A DNA stretch of 64,000 nt, from NCBI RefSeq assembly GCF_029888045.1, contig NZ_JARXRN010000020.1, positions 190,283 to 254,282 on the forward strand, written 5' to 3'. Made by a program: the position numbers and the translations under genes. The DNA comes from Luteimonas rhizosphaericola (GTDB lineage Bacteria > Pseudomonadota > Gammaproteobacteria > Xanthomonadales > Xanthomonadaceae). This document shows, piece after piece, positions 1-12,591 of the stretch (position 1 is its first letter; the number at the start of each line of letters is the position of its first letter). The notes below the pieces were generated by a model that was not told the DNA's origin, did no database searches, and saw only the letters and a program-made list of their open reading frames with translations.

Positions 1-241
1 TCAGTGGCGTCGACTCGGTGCCGAACGCCACGGCAGCCAGATAGGAGGCCTTGACCTTGGCGGCGTCGTCGACGCCGGCCGGAACGCGGTGGCTGATCAG
101 GTCGACGAGGAAGGACTCCTCGCCGGCCGGGGGCTGCTTGATCAGTTCGATCACGTCCCCAGTCTGCTGCGCGCTCAGCGGCAGCGGCGGGATGCCTAGC
201 GCTGCGCGCTCGGCGACGTGGTGGCGGTAGGCGTCCAGCAT
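1..241 (-). CDS. acnB: Aconitate hydratase B, N-terminal fragment (runs off window)
   Basis: Only the first 80 codons are present; the gene continues beyond the left edge. The ATG lies at 241 and the reading begins MLDAYRHHVAERAALGIPPL, the typical AcnB N-terminus, followed by the conserved 'PPAGEE' and 'HRVPAGVDDAAKVKA' stretches of the HEAT-like domain. AcnB is the main TCA-cycle aconitase (citrate to isocitrate, [4Fe-4S]) in many proteobacteria. The start codon is only 39 nt downstream of the stop of the PIN-toxin gene, so acnB may be partly co-transcribed with that toxin-antitoxin pair or have a promoter inside it. Identification is firm; the active site is outside the window. Confidence 0.93.
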   Translation of the reverse strand, partial: MLDAYRHHVAERAALGIPPLPLSAQQTGDVIELIKQPPAGEESFLVDLISHRVPAGVDDAAKVKASYLAAVAFGTESTPL

Positions 242-280
242 CGGGGTCTCCGGGAATGGTGTGGAATGGAGTGGAACCGG

Positions 281-679
281 TCAGGCCTTGGGCACGATGA
301 GCTTCAGGCCCTTGAAATAGTCGCGGTGGAAGGCGGCGTCGAAGGTCACCAGCCCGTCGCACTGCAGCAACGCATGCGCACCCACGAGGAAATCGGCGAG
401 CGGCCTGGGTTCGCCTCCGCGCTGGCGGAGCCGGCGCAGCATCTCCCCCGCGCGCAATGCGGACTTGGACTCGACCGCGCTGAAATGCACGCCCATCTCC
501 TCCAGCGCCGCCAGCGCCTCGGCGCCGTTGCGCAGCGCGGCGCTCACCTGCGCCAGTGCCGCGTCGCAGACCACCACGCGCCCGCCGCCCAGGCACTGGC
601 GCAGGCTGGTCTCGACCGCATCGGCGCGCGGGCCGTCGGCCAGCAGCTCGACCAGGACCGGGGCGTCGACCGCGATCAT
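281..679 (-). CDS. PIN-domain ribonuclease toxin (VapC-like)
   Basis: A 132-residue protein with the compact PIN-domain layout: an N-terminal acidic residue after the first strand (D5, 'MIAVDAPVLVELL'), an acidic/helical middle, a 'LADFLVGAHA' block with a conserved Asp near residue 95, and a C-terminal 'VTFDAAFHRDYF' block carrying the last acidic residue. VapC-type toxins are Mg-dependent endoribonucleases, often cutting tRNA or rRNA. The ATG overlaps the TGA of the upstream AbrB-type antitoxin gene by 4 nt, the classic arrangement for translational coupling in type II toxin-antitoxin pairs. The target RNA cannot be predicted from the sequence. Confidence 0.85.
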   Translation of the reverse strand: MIAVDAPVLVELLADGPRADAVETSLRQCLGGGRVVVCDAALAQVSAALRNGAEALAALEEMGVHFSAVESKSALRAGEMLRRLRQRGGEPRPLADFLVGAHALLQCDGLVTFDAAFHRDYFKGLKLIVPKA

Positions 680-882
680 CCCTTCGCCTTGGCCGGCTCG
701 CTGCCCGCATCGAGCGCGAACTTGCCGCGCACGCGGGAGATCGCGTCGTCCACGTGCTTGCTCAGGACGATGCGGCTGCCCTCCAGTTCGACCTTGAGCA
801 CGCTGCCCTTGGTCAGCCCGAGCGCATCGCGCACCGCCTTGGGCAAGGTGATCTGGCCGCGTTCGGCAACGGTGGCTTCCAT
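676..882 (-). CDS. AbrB/MazE-type antitoxin (VapB-like)
   Basis: A 68-residue protein starting MEATVAERGQITLPKAVRDA, a textbook SpoVT-AbrB swapped-hairpin DNA-binding domain ('GQITLPKAVRDALGL', then 'GSVLKVE'), with a basic/Ala-rich tail expected to wrap the PIN toxin. The ATG at 882 is preferred because a GGAG Shine-Dalgarno sequence sits 6 nt upstream; an in-frame GTG at 894 would add four residues. The gene overlaps the toxin by 4 nt. Autoregulation is likely through the inverted repeat at 905-939. The pair sits between the divergent aconitase genes acnB and acnA. Confidence 0.85.
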   Translation of the reverse strand: MEATVAERGQITLPKAVRDALGLTKGSVLKVELEGSRIVLSKHVDDAISRVRGKFALDAGSEPAKAKG

Positions 883-904
883 CGCATGCTCCACGGACGT
901 GGCG

Positions 905-939
905 GTATGGACAGATTATACATACTTCATGCTCCATAC
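905..939 (-). promoter_or_regulatory. Probable promoter/operator of the toxin-antitoxin pair
   Basis: On the minus strand a perfect TATAAT occupies 920-915, 32 nt above the antitoxin ATG. It is flanked by 7-nt inverted arms, GTATGGA at 905-911 and TCCATAC at 933-939. Related AGTATG half-sites repeat within the interval. Such AT-rich palindromic half-sites over the -10 box are typical of AbrB/VapB autorepression; the binding itself is inferred. No good -35 box is visible. Confidence 0.6.
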
Positions 940-1001
940 TGACGCGCCCATACCCGGTTTCGCCCCCGGGTCGCGTCGCCGGCCCGACACACCGACCGGC
1001 G

Positions 1002-1007
1002 TAGACT
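1002..1007 (+). promoter_or_regulatory. Putative -10 box of acnA
   Basis: TAGACT lies 41 nt upstream of the acnA ATG. The predicted start site near 1014 leaves a leader of about 35 nt containing AGGAG (1035-1039), 9 nt before the ATG. No clear -35 box is visible, so this is a sequence-only suggestion. Confidence 0.4.
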
Positions 1008-1048
1008 CGGGCCCAGCCTGAAGCCCGCAGCCACAGGAGCCCCCCGTC

Positions 1049-3814
<2,766 letters not shown>

Positions 3815-3842
3815 CGGCCCGTCGCATCACCGGCGCAGGCCC

Positions 3843-3865
3843 CGCCCGGCGCAGCGCGCCGGGCG
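3843..3865. terminator. GC-rich hairpin between convergent acnA and the lipoprotein gene
   Basis: A perfect 10-bp stem (CGCCCGGCGC / GCGCCGGGCG) with a 3-nt loop sits 28 nt after the acnA stop, in the gap between two convergent genes. It has no U-tract, so it is at best an imperfect bidirectional terminator. Confidence 0.5.
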
Positions 3866-3898
3866 TTCGGACATGGCACGCGTCAGCGTGGCGGACAG

Positions 3899-4351
3899 CT
3901 AAAGTCGCGGGGTCCAGCGGGCGCTGGTGAGCAGCCACTCGCCTTCGTCCCGCCGCCAGCCGGTTTCGACTTCGTAGATGCGCGCGCTCTCCGGCAGCAG
4001 GCCTCCGGATCCACCGCGCAATGCCGCGGTGAATCGGACGATGGCACTCGTCTCCTCGATGTCCACCTGCAGCGGCCCGGTGTCGATCGCCAGATCGCGG
4101 TAGCGCAGGCGGATCGCGGCGGCCAGTCGCCGCGCACCATCGCGGTCGAGGCCGTCGTTGCCGATGAAGTCTTCCGCCAGGTGCTGCTGCATCGCAGCAG
4201 GATCGTGCTCTTCGATCGCGGCGTGCAGCTCGGCCACCGTCGCGCGCAGGGCCTGTTCCGGATCGGTACGCGCACAGCCAGACGCCAGCACCAGGCACCA
4301 CGCGCACGCGAGCCATGCCCAGCGCAGCCCGTACCTGCGTGGTGCTTCCAT
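3899..4351 (-). CDS. Small predicted lipoprotein, possibly NTF2/SnoaL-like
   Basis: The ATG at 4351 gives a 150-residue protein with a hydrophobic N-terminal segment ending in the lipobox L-A-S-G-C (C26), so export and lipidation are predicted. The mature part begins '[38 protein letters not shown]' in helical pattern, followed by alternating strands ending 'WLLTSARW'. This helix-then-sheet pattern is typical of NTF2/SnoaL-like folds that bind small ligands, but no catalytic residues stand out. Longer starts upstream (4390, 4507) would bury the lipobox. It lies opposite acnA and rpfB and is not among the rpf genes described in Xanthomonas. Its function is unknown. Confidence 0.7.
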   Translation of the reverse strand: MEAPRRYGLRWAWLACAWCLVLASGCARTDPEQALRATVAELHAAIEEHDPAAMQQHLAEDFIGNDGLDRDGARRLAAAIRLRYRDLAIDTGPLQVDIEETSAIVRFTAALRGGSGGLLPESARIYEVETGWRRDEGEWLLTSARWTPRL

Positions 4352-4491
4352 GCGACACGCGCCTTGCTTGCGGTCTGGATGACCTGCCATGCGATGTTCT
4401 CCTCTGTCCTCGCAAATGTACGGCAATGCGGTACCCGCCCGCCCCCGATCGCGCGTCCCGCAAGCATGTGCGGGGCGCCTTGCCAGCCTCT

Positions 4492-4526
4492 GGAGCCTAT
4501 GCTCCAATCGATACCCAACGGTATCG
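4492..4526 (+). promoter_or_regulatory. Two adjacent palindromes upstream of rpfB
   Basis: GGAGC-CTAT-GCTCC (4492-4505) is followed by CGATACC-CAAC-GGTATCG (4509-4526, 7-bp perfect arms). The second palindrome ends 37 nt before the rpfB ATG. Its 18-bp size and position fit an operator for a dimeric repressor or activator of rpfB, but no known binding consensus is matched, so the role is inferred. Confidence 0.45.
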
Positions 4527-4563
4527 CACGAGTGCCGGCCAACAGTTCCGTGGAGGGGATGGA

Positions 4564-6237
4564 ATGACGATCGAACGCCCGTGGCTCGCGCAGTATCCCG
4601 CCGGTGTCCCCGCGGAAATCGACGTCGACGAATTCCCGTCCATCCCCGCCGTGATGGAGCAGTCGATCCGCCAGTTCGGCGATCGACCGGCCTTCTCCAG
4701 CATGGGCAAGGTGCTCACCTATTCCGAGGTGGATGCGCTGAGCCGCCGCTTCGCGGCGTACCTGCTCGGCGAACTCAGGCTCAAGAAGGGTGATCGCGTC
4801 GCGATCATGATGCCCAACTGCCTGCAGTACCCGATCGCCACCTTCGGCATCCTGCGCGCCGGGCTCACGGTGGTGAACGTCAATCCGATGTACACCCCGC
4901 GCGAGCTGCGCCACCAGATGGTCGACTCCGGCGCCAGCGTGATCCTGGTGCTCGACAACTTCGCCCGCGTGGTGCAGGACGTGCTGCCCGACACCGCCAT
5001 CCGCCAGGTGATCACCACCGGGCTGGGCGACATGCTCGGCTTCCCCAAGGGCGCGATCGTCAACTTCGTGCTGCGCAACGTGAAGAAGATGGTGCCGGAC
5101 TTCGACATCCCGTCGGCGATCCGCTTCCGCGCCGCGCTCGAGGCCGGCGACCGCCACGCGCTGCCCGAGGTCGCGATCACCCACGAGGACATCGCCTTCC
5201 TGCAGTACACCGGCGGGACCACCGGCGTGGCCAAGGGCGCGATGCTGACCCACCGCAACCTGGTGGCCAACATGCAGCAGGCCTCGGCCTGGATCGGGAC
5301 CAACGTCCGCCTGGGCGAGGAAGTCATCGTCACCGCGTTGCCGCTGTACCACATCTTCGCGCTGACCGCCAACGGCCTGGTCTTCATGAAGTACGGCGCG
5401 AAGAACATCCTGATCACCAATCCGCGCGACATGCCCGGGTTCGTGAAGGAGCTCAAGCGCGAACCGTTCACCGCGATCACCGGCGTCAACACCCTGTTCA
5501 ACGGGCTCCTCAACACGCCCGGTTTCGACACGATCGATTTCTCGAAGCTGCACCTCACCCTGGGCGGCGGCATGGCCGTGCAGCGCGCGGTGGCCGACCG
5601 CTGGAAGAAGGTCACCGGCGTCACCCTGGTCGAAGCCTACGGCCTGACCGAGACCTCGCCGGCCGCGTGCATCAATCCGATGGACCTGGCCGACTACAAC
5701 GGCGCGATCGGGTTGCCCGTGCCGTCCACCGACGTGTGCGTGAAGGATGAGGACGGGCGCATGCTGCCCGCCGGCGAAGTGGGCGAACTGTGCGTCAAGG
5801 GCCCGCAGGTGATGAAGGGCTACTGGAACCGCCCGGAGGAGACGGCCGCCGCCATCGACGCGGACGGCTGGCTGCACACCGGGGACATGGCGAAGATGGA
5901 CGAGAAGGGCTTCTTCTACATCGTCGACCGCAAGAAGGACATGATCCTGGTCTCGGGTTTCAACGTGTACCCGAACGAGATCGAGGACGTGATCGCGATG
6001 ATGCCCGGGGTGCTGGAGGTCGCCGCGGTGGGGGTGCCGGACGAGCGCTCGGGCGAGGCGGTCAAACTGGTCATCGTGCGCAAGGACCCCGCGCTGACCG
6101 CCGACCAGGTCAAGGCCCACGCCCGCGAGAACCTGACCGGCTACAAGCAGCCCCGGACCGTTGAATTCCGTGACGAACTGCCCAAAACCAATGTGGGTAA
6201 GATCCTGCGCCGGGCGCTGCGCGACGAATCGGCGTGA
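4564..6237 (+). CDS. rpfB: Long-chain fatty acid-CoA ligase RpfB (FadD family)
   Basis: This 557-residue adenylate-forming enzyme has the AMP-binding P-loop '[18 protein letters not shown]' (about 215-232), the '[11 protein letters not shown]' motif and the C-terminal '[17 protein letters not shown]...DRKKDMI' hinge block. It activates fatty acids with ATP and CoA at the cytoplasmic membrane. In Xanthomonas, rpfB lies directly upstream of rpfF, and RpfB promotes DSF turnover and free fatty-acid activation; the same order here supports that role. The chosen ATG follows a GGAGGGGATGG ribosome-binding region. An in-frame upstream ATG would add 83 residues without homology. Separation from rpfF by 174 nt containing a promoter-like sequence suggests partly independent expression. 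Confidence 0.93.
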   Translation: MTIERPWLAQYPAGVPAEIDVDEFPSIPAVMEQSIRQFGDRPAFSSMGKVLTYSEVDALSRRFAAYLLGELRLKKGDRVAIMMPNCLQYPIATFGILRAGLTVVNVNPMYTPRELRHQMVDSGASVILVLDNFARVVQDVLPDTAIRQVITTGLGDMLGFPKGAIVNFVLRNVKKMVPDFDIPSAIRFRAALEAGDRHALPEVAITHEDIAFLQYTGGTTGVAKGAMLTHRNLVANMQQASAWIGTNVRLGEEVIVTALPLYHIFALTANGLVFMKYGAKNILITNPRDMPGFVKELKREPFTAITGVNTLFNGLLNTPGFDTIDFSKLHLTLGGGMAVQRAVADRWKKVTGVTLVEAYGLTETSPAACINPMDLADYNGAIGLPVPSTDVCVKDEDGRMLPAGEVGELCVKGPQVMKGYWNRPEETAAAIDADGWLHTGDMAKMDEKGFFYIVDRKKDMILVSGFNVYPNEIEDVIAMMPGVLEVAAVGVPDERSGEAVKLVIVRKDPALTADQVKAHARENLTGYKQPRTVEFRDELPKTNVGKILRRALRDESA

Positions 6238-6297
6238 AAACCGGGTGAGGCCCTCCCGCCCGCGAGGCAGGTTCTGCCGCAGAGGGGCAGATAGCGC

Positions 6298-6328
6298 TTG
6301 CAAGCGGCGCCAAATGGGCGCATAGAAT
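6298..6328 (+). promoter_or_regulatory. Candidate rpfF promoter
   Basis: TTGCAA (6298-6303) and TAGAAT (6323-6328) are separated by 19 nt in the rpfB-rpfF gap. The spacing is slightly long. The predicted leader is about 77 nt, with AGGGGA at 6401-6406 as the ribosome-binding site. Confidence 0.45.
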
Positions 6329-6411
6329 CGTGCGGTCGGACGTACTTCACATTTCCGGCCGCCATCCACCCCCGGTCCGACGTGACCCTGGCGGCCCCCC
6401 AGGGGACCCTC

Positions 6412-7338
6412 ATGACCAACGTCGAGCTGCTGCACCGCGACCATTCCTTCAATACCATCCGGGTCGAACACGACCCGTCCAACGACAGCCTGTGGTGCTT
6501 CATGCACGCCCAGCAGGCGTTCGCGGACCCGACCTACAGGGCCTGCTTCTCGCCGAAGATGTTGCGCGAGCTGCGCCTGTTCGCCCGCCATGCGATCGAC
6601 ACCATCGACCGCTCCGCGAAGGAATCGCCGACGCATCTCGCCCACGTGGTCCTGGGCTCCGATACCCACGTCTTCAACCTCGGCGGTGACCTGGGGCTGT
6701 TCCTCAAGCTGATCCGGGCGCGCGATGCCGACGGCCTGCTGCACTATGCCAGCGAGTGCGTGGACAGCATCCACCTGCTGCACAGCCGCATCCATCCCAA
6801 CGCGCATACCATCGGCCTGGTCGAGGGCGACGCCCTGGGTGGCGGGCTCGAGCTCGCCCTCGCCTGCCAGACCATCGTCGCCGAAAAGGGCGTGCAGATG
6901 GGCTTCCCCGAAGTCCTGTTCGGCCTGTTCCCGGGCATGGGCGCCTATTCCCTGCTCACCCAGCGCGTCAGCCCCCGGGTCGCCGAGGAGATGATGCTGT
7001 CCGGAACGATGTACAGCAGCGACGAACTGCACCGCATGGGCCTGGTCGACGTGCTGGTCCCCAAGGGCGAAGGGGTGCGCGCGGTGCACGAGCTGATCCG
7101 GCAGAACCGGCGCTCGGCCGGGGCCCGGCTGGCCCTGCACCGGGTCCGCGAGGGCGCCCATCCGGTCAGCCACGACGAATTGATGCGGATTACCCGGATC
7201 TGGGTCGATACCGCGCTGCAGCTCGGCGACCGCCAGCTGCGGACCATGGAGCGCCTGGTGCGCGCCCAGCTCAAGCGGCCCGCGGACGACGAAGCCGCGA
7301 CCGGCAGCGACATCGTCGGCGGCCACGCCCAGCGCTGA
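6412..7338 (+). CDS. rpfF: DSF synthase RpfF (crotonase family)
   Basis: This 308-residue crotonase-superfamily protein carries the RpfF-specific blocks 'HVVLGSDTHVFNLGGDLGLF', 'GDALGGGLELALACQTIVAE' and 'GFPEVLFGLFPGMGAY'. The two catalytic glutamates correspond to E147 and E167, with the same 20-residue spacing as E141/E161 of X. campestris RpfF. RpfF combines dehydratase and acyl-ACP thioesterase activity to make cis-2-unsaturated fatty acid signals such as DSF. It lies after rpfB and converges on rpfC, the standard Xanthomonas layout; RpfC is known to bind and restrain RpfF there. A C-terminal tail of about 20 residues, rich in charged and small residues, extends beyond the usual end. Confidence 0.96.
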   Translation: MTNVELLHRDHSFNTIRVEHDPSNDSLWCFMHAQQAFADPTYRACFSPKMLRELRLFARHAIDTIDRSAKESPTHLAHVVLGSDTHVFNLGGDLGLFLKLIRARDADGLLHYASECVDSIHLLHSRIHPNAHTIGLVEGDALGGGLELALACQTIVAEKGVQMGFPEVLFGLFPGMGAYSLLTQRVSPRVAEEMMLSGTMYSSDELHRMGLVDVLVPKGEGVRAVHELIRQNRRSAGARLALHRVREGAHPVSHDELMRITRIWVDTALQLGDRQLRTMERLVRAQLKRPADDEAATGSDIVGGHAQR

Positions 7339-7364
7339 CCCGGCGTCGCCACCGGCGGCGTGGC

Positions 7365-9521
7365 TCAGGCGTCGGCGTCCGCTTCGGTGGGCACCAGGTC
7401 GCCCTGCTCGCGCAGGGCGGCCAGCGCCTGCTCCAGCTGCTGGCGCAGGCGGTTGCTCAATCCAGCCCAGTCGCGGGACAGCTGGTCCACGGGCATGCGC
7501 ATGCCGGCAGATGCGGTCTCGCTCATGCGCATCGCGCCCATGTTGGCGGCGGTGCCCTTGAGCGCGTGGCAGACGTCGCGGAACTCCTCCCAGCGCGCGG
7601 CATTCCCCGCGAGCTCGATGTCGGCGATGCATTTGCGCGCATCGCGCGCGCACTCGCCGAGGAAGCGCTGCACGAATTCTTCGCCCAGGCCCATCTCGCG
7701 CAGTTCGTCGAGGATGTGCTTCGAGACCACGTTTTCCTGCGCCGCGGCGCCCGGCGCCGACGCCGGGGCCACCGCCGCAACCGACGCGTCCGCCTGTCCT
7801 TCGGCGATGTCCGCCAGCTTCTGCAGCAGCCGGTCGACCGCGATCGGCTTGGTCAGGTAGGCGAACGCGCCCGCGCGCTCGCACTCGGCCTGGGCCTCGC
7901 TGGTGGCGTCGGCGCTGAGCACGATGAAGGGCGTGCGCTTGCGTCCCGCCTCCATGAAGCGCGCCTGCTTGATCACTTCGAGGCCGCTGATCCCGGGCAT
8001 GTGCAGGTCGGTGATGACGGCATCGAACTGCTGGTTCTCGATCGCGTCGAGGATGTCCTCGCCCGCATTGACGATGTAGGCCCGGTGGCCGGCCTTCTCC
8101 AGCAGCTTGCGCATCACCATCAGGTTCGCGGCCTGGTCGTCGCCGACCAGAATCCGCAGCGAACGCACGCGCGCGCGGTGGCGGACGAAGGGGTCAGAGA
8201 ATGCGATGACGTTGTCGTGCGGGCGGGATTCCGGCGCCAGCTGCACGTCGGCCAGCCGCATCGGCAGTTCGACGTGGAAGTGCGACCCGGCCCCGACCGT
8301 GCTCTCGGCCCTGATCGTGCCGCCGAGCAGTTCGGTCAGGGCCTTGGCGATCGTGGTGCCCAGGCCGGTGCCGCCGAAGCGGCGGCCGCGGCCCGACTCG
8401 ACCTGCTCGAACGCGTCGAAGATCCGCTCCAACGCCGACGCCGGGATCCCGATGCCGGTGTCGTGCACCGAGAACCGCAGCAGCGCGTTGCGCGCGTCCG
8501 CGTCCCCGGCCAGCGACACGTCGAGCGTGACCTGCCCTTCCTCGGTGAACTTGATCGCGTTCGACAGCAGGTTGATCAGGATCTGGCGCAGGTGGTTGGC
8601 GTCGCTGTGCAGCAGGTCGGGCACGTCGGCGCCGATGTTCAGCTCGAGCGCCAGCCCCCTCGCCTGCGCGCCCGGGAGCAGCATCAGGTGGATCGACTTG
8701 AGCTGCTCGCGCAGCGAGAAGTCGGTATCGATGCGGTTGAAGCGCCCGGCCTCGATCGCCGAGAGGTTCAGCACGTCGTCGACCAGCAGCTGCAGCGAGC
8801 GCGCCGAGGTCTGGATGACCTGCGCGCTGTCGCGCTGGTCCACGTCCAGCTTCGAGGACATCAGCAGCTCGGACATGCCGACGATGCCGTTGAGCGGGGT
8901 GCGGAACTCGTGGCTCATGTTGGCCAGGAACCGGCTCTTCGCCTCGCTCGCCGCCTTCGCGGCGTTGGTCGCTTCGATCAGCGCGCGCAGCAGCGAGATC
9001 AGGTACAGCGGCACCGCCACCAGGCCGATCACCAGGCCCCAGCCGAGCCACGAATTGGCCTGCCAGTACGGCGTGTACATCACCACGGTGGAGAACGTCA
9101 CCGCGGCGAAGCCGATCGCGCCGTACAGGTAGCGCGGGCCGAAGCGCAGGCCGTTGCCGATCGTCACCCACAGCAGGATCACGTACATCGGCGCGAGCTT
9201 CTCGCCCAGCAGGTACATGCCCGTGCCCATCAGCACGTTGTCGATCACCATGCCCAGGACGCGACGCGGGTGCGAGATGCCGGGCCGCGCGACGATCCAG
9301 GCCAAGATGCCGAAGGCGACCACGAAATCGATGGTCAGGATCGTGCGCGAGGCGAACAGCGGCCCGACCAGCGACGGATCGCCTTCGAACGCGAAGTAGA
9401 GATACAGGTACACGACCGCGAGCATCACCAGCCGCACGATCGCCTGGCCGTGCTCGCTGTCCGGGCGGTTGGACAGCCGCGCGCGCACGAGATCGAACAG
9501 CGGGACGGCCACGCGGCTCAA
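7365..9521 (-). CDS. rpfC: DSF-sensing hybrid histidine kinase RpfC
   Basis: This 718-residue hybrid kinase has five to six hydrophobic segments in residues 28-180 (sensor), a HisKA domain with H204 in 'NMSHEFRTPLNG', a HATPase domain ('DTGIGIP' near 354, 'GGTGLG' near 383), a receiver domain with D505 in 'ITDLHMPG', and a C-terminal HPt with H652 in 'CHALKGTAANMG'. These match H198, D512 and H657 of X. campestris RpfC. It senses DSF in the inner membrane and passes phosphate to RpfG. The start overlaps the rpfG stop by 4 nt (ATGA), so the genes are translationally coupled. The stop faces the rpfF stop across 26 nt. Confidence 0.96.
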   Translation of the reverse strand: MSRVAVPLFDLVRARLSNRPDSEHGQAIVRLVMLAVVYLYLYFAFEGDPSLVGPLFASRTILTIDFVVAFGILAWIVARPGISHPRRVLGMVIDNVLMGTGMYLLGEKLAPMYVILLWVTIGNGLRFGPRYLYGAIGFAAVTFSTVVMYTPYWQANSWLGWGLVIGLVAVPLYLISLLRALIEATNAAKAASEAKSRFLANMSHEFRTPLNGIVGMSELLMSSKLDVDQRDSAQVIQTSARSLQLLVDDVLNLSAIEAGRFNRIDTDFSLREQLKSIHLMLLPGAQARGLALELNIGADVPDLLHSDANHLRQILINLLSNAIKFTEEGQVTLDVSLAGDADARNALLRFSVHDTGIGIPASALERIFDAFEQVESGRGRRFGGTGLGTTIAKALTELLGGTIRAESTVGAGSHFHVELPMRLADVQLAPESRPHDNVIAFSDPFVRHRARVRSLRILVGDDQAANLMVMRKLLEKAGHRAYIVNAGEDILDAIENQQFDAVITDLHMPGISGLEVIKQARFMEAGRKRTPFIVLSADATSEAQAECERAGAFAYLTKPIAVDRLLQKLADIAEGQADASVAAVAPASAPGAAAQENVVSKHILDELREMGLGEEFVQRFLGECARDARKCIADIELAGNAARWEEFRDVCHALKGTAANMGAMRMSETASAGMRMPVDQLSRDWAGLSNRLRQQLEQALAALREQGDLVPTEADADA

Positions 9522-10570
9522 CGCCGGGCGCCCTCCGCGGCGGGATAGCGGCGGCAGATGTCCTCGATGCGGTCACGGCTCCTGAGCAGGGCGGCCGCGC
9601 AGGTCGGGTCGAACAGCTTGCCCGACTGCTCCTCGATGTAGGCCAGCGCCTCGTCGATGCTCCAGGCCCGCTTGTAGGGCCGCTGCGAGACCAGCGCGTC
9701 GAACACGTCGGCCACGGCCACGATGCGGGCTTCGAGCGGGATCTGGTCGCCGGCCAGGCCGTCGGGATAGCCGCTGCCGTCGAAACGCTCCTGGTGGCGC
9801 AGCGCGATCGTGGCGCCCATCTGGATGAAGCGGTTCTGGCTGCCGGTGAGCAGTTCGTGGCCGATGCGCGGGTGCTCGCGCATCACAGCGGTCTCGGCGT
9901 CGTCCAGCGGGCCGGGCTTGAGCAGCACCGAATCGGGGATCGCGATCTTGCCGATGTCGTGCAGCGGCGCGGCCAGCTCGATCATCCGCACCTCGTCCTC
10001 GAACATCCCCAGCTGCTCGGCGATCAGGCCGGCGATCGCCGCCAGCCGGGCGAGGTTGGCGCTGGTGCCGGCATCGCGGTACTCGATCGCTCGGGCGAGC
10101 CGGTGCAGGGTCTCGCGCTCGCGCTCCTCGACCTCGTGCATGCTCGACAGCAGCCGCTGTTCCAGCGACAGCGCGCGCTGCTTGATCGATTCGGACTGCT
10201 GGCGCAGCTGCAGCAGGTTGCGGCAGCGCGCGCGCAGCTCGCGCGGACGCACCGGCTTGACCAGGAAATCGATGACGCCGGCGTCCAGGGCGGCCTGGCG
10301 GATCGGCTCGTCGCCGACCACGGTCACCAGCACGATCGGCACGTCGCGGTGCAGCAGCGGCTTGCGGAACCGGCGCGCGAACTCGAGACCGTCGATCACC
10401 GGCATCCGGTAATCGAGCAGCAGCAGGTCGGGGCGGTTCTCCTCGCACCAGCGCAGCGCCTGCTGGGGGTCGCCGAAGTCGAGCACCTCCAGCTCGGGAC
10501 TGATGTCCTCGAGGATGTGCCGCAGCATGGTGCGTGCTGAGGTCTGGTCGTCGACGATGACGATGTTCAT
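9518..10570 (-). CDS. rpfG: Response regulator RpfG, HD-GYP c-di-GMP phosphodiesterase
   Basis: This 350-residue protein has an N-terminal receiver ('IVDDQTSARTML', phospho-acceptor D53 in 'LLLLDYRMP', K105 region) and a C-terminal HD-GYP domain: H204-D205 in 'PLHDIGKIAIPD', G267-Y268-P269 in 'DGSGYPDGL'. Phosphorylated by RpfC, it hydrolyses c-di-GMP and so links DSF perception to virulence and biofilm functions in Xanthomonas. It is the first gene of the rpfG-rpfC operon. In X. campestris an rpfH gene lies between the two; here they overlap directly, so rpfH is absent. The ATG at 10570 begins exactly at the receiver domain (MNIVIVDDQ); upstream in-frame starts would only add a disordered N-terminus. 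Confidence 0.95.
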   Translation of the reverse strand: MNIVIVDDQTSARTMLRHILEDISPELEVLDFGDPQQALRWCEENRPDLLLLDYRMPVIDGLEFARRFRKPLLHRDVPIVLVTVVGDEPIRQAALDAGVIDFLVKPVRPRELRARCRNLLQLRQQSESIKQRALSLEQRLLSSMHEVEERERETLHRLARAIEYRDAGTSANLARLAAIAGLIAEQLGMFEDEVRMIELAAPLHDIGKIAIPDSVLLKPGPLDDAETAVMREHPRIGHELLTGSQNRFIQMGATIALRHQERFDGSGYPDGLAGDQIPLEARIVAVADVFDALVSQRPYKRAWSIDEALAYIEEQSGKLFDPTCAAALLRSRDRIEDICRRYPAAEGARR

Positions 10571-10831
10571 ATGCGCGGCAGGTCCCCGGGGCGACGGGTC
10601 GGTGCGTCCGCGTTCGGACCGCCGCCTGACGTAATCGTAAGCAAGTCCTGTGCCCAAGCCGGATCCCTCCATAATGCGACCTGGTTCACGAAACCAACGG
10701 GAATCCGCCCGTCCGCAGGTCAGAAGCTGACCGAATCATGCCCTAAATCCACCACTCGTGCGTCGGCCCACCCCGCCCTGTCCCGGGCTGGCCAGGTGCC
10801 GCGGCGGAAGTCCGGCGCGCCCGCAGCCCGC

Positions 10832-12355
<1,524 letters not shown>

Positions 12356-12591
12356 GGTGTGGTCGGGATCTGGAGGGCGGGAATCGGTGAATCTGTCGAC
12401 AGGCCTCGGCAGCGGGGGCCGAATGTCACGGCGCCGGGCGAACCGGTCGTGCGGCAGGCACCGGGTGGAACGCGGGCGTGGCAAGCCTAGCGCGTGCGGC
12501 ACGCCCGCTGCAGCGGATCAGCGGGTTGCGGATGGAACCGGACGCGGAACGTGCCGGGCGAGCACCGGGCCGGCACGGCGCCGCGACCCAC

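Noticed and set aside
4315-4563. N-terminal extension of rpfB
   Set aside because: No homology, it overlaps the lipoprotein gene, and the ATG at 4564 has the ribosome-binding site.
3883-7884. A 1333-codon minus-strand open frame opposite rpfB and rpfF
   Set aside because: Composition is Arg/Ala/His/Gly-rich without domains, and the opposite strand carries recognisable RpfB and RpfF.
9518-9521. Looked for rpfH between rpfG and rpfC
   Set aside because: The two genes overlap by 4 nt, so there is no room for rpfH.
6756-9548. A 930-codon plus-strand open frame opposite rpfC
   Set aside because: No domain-like sequence; the minus strand encodes RpfC with all phosphorelay motifs.
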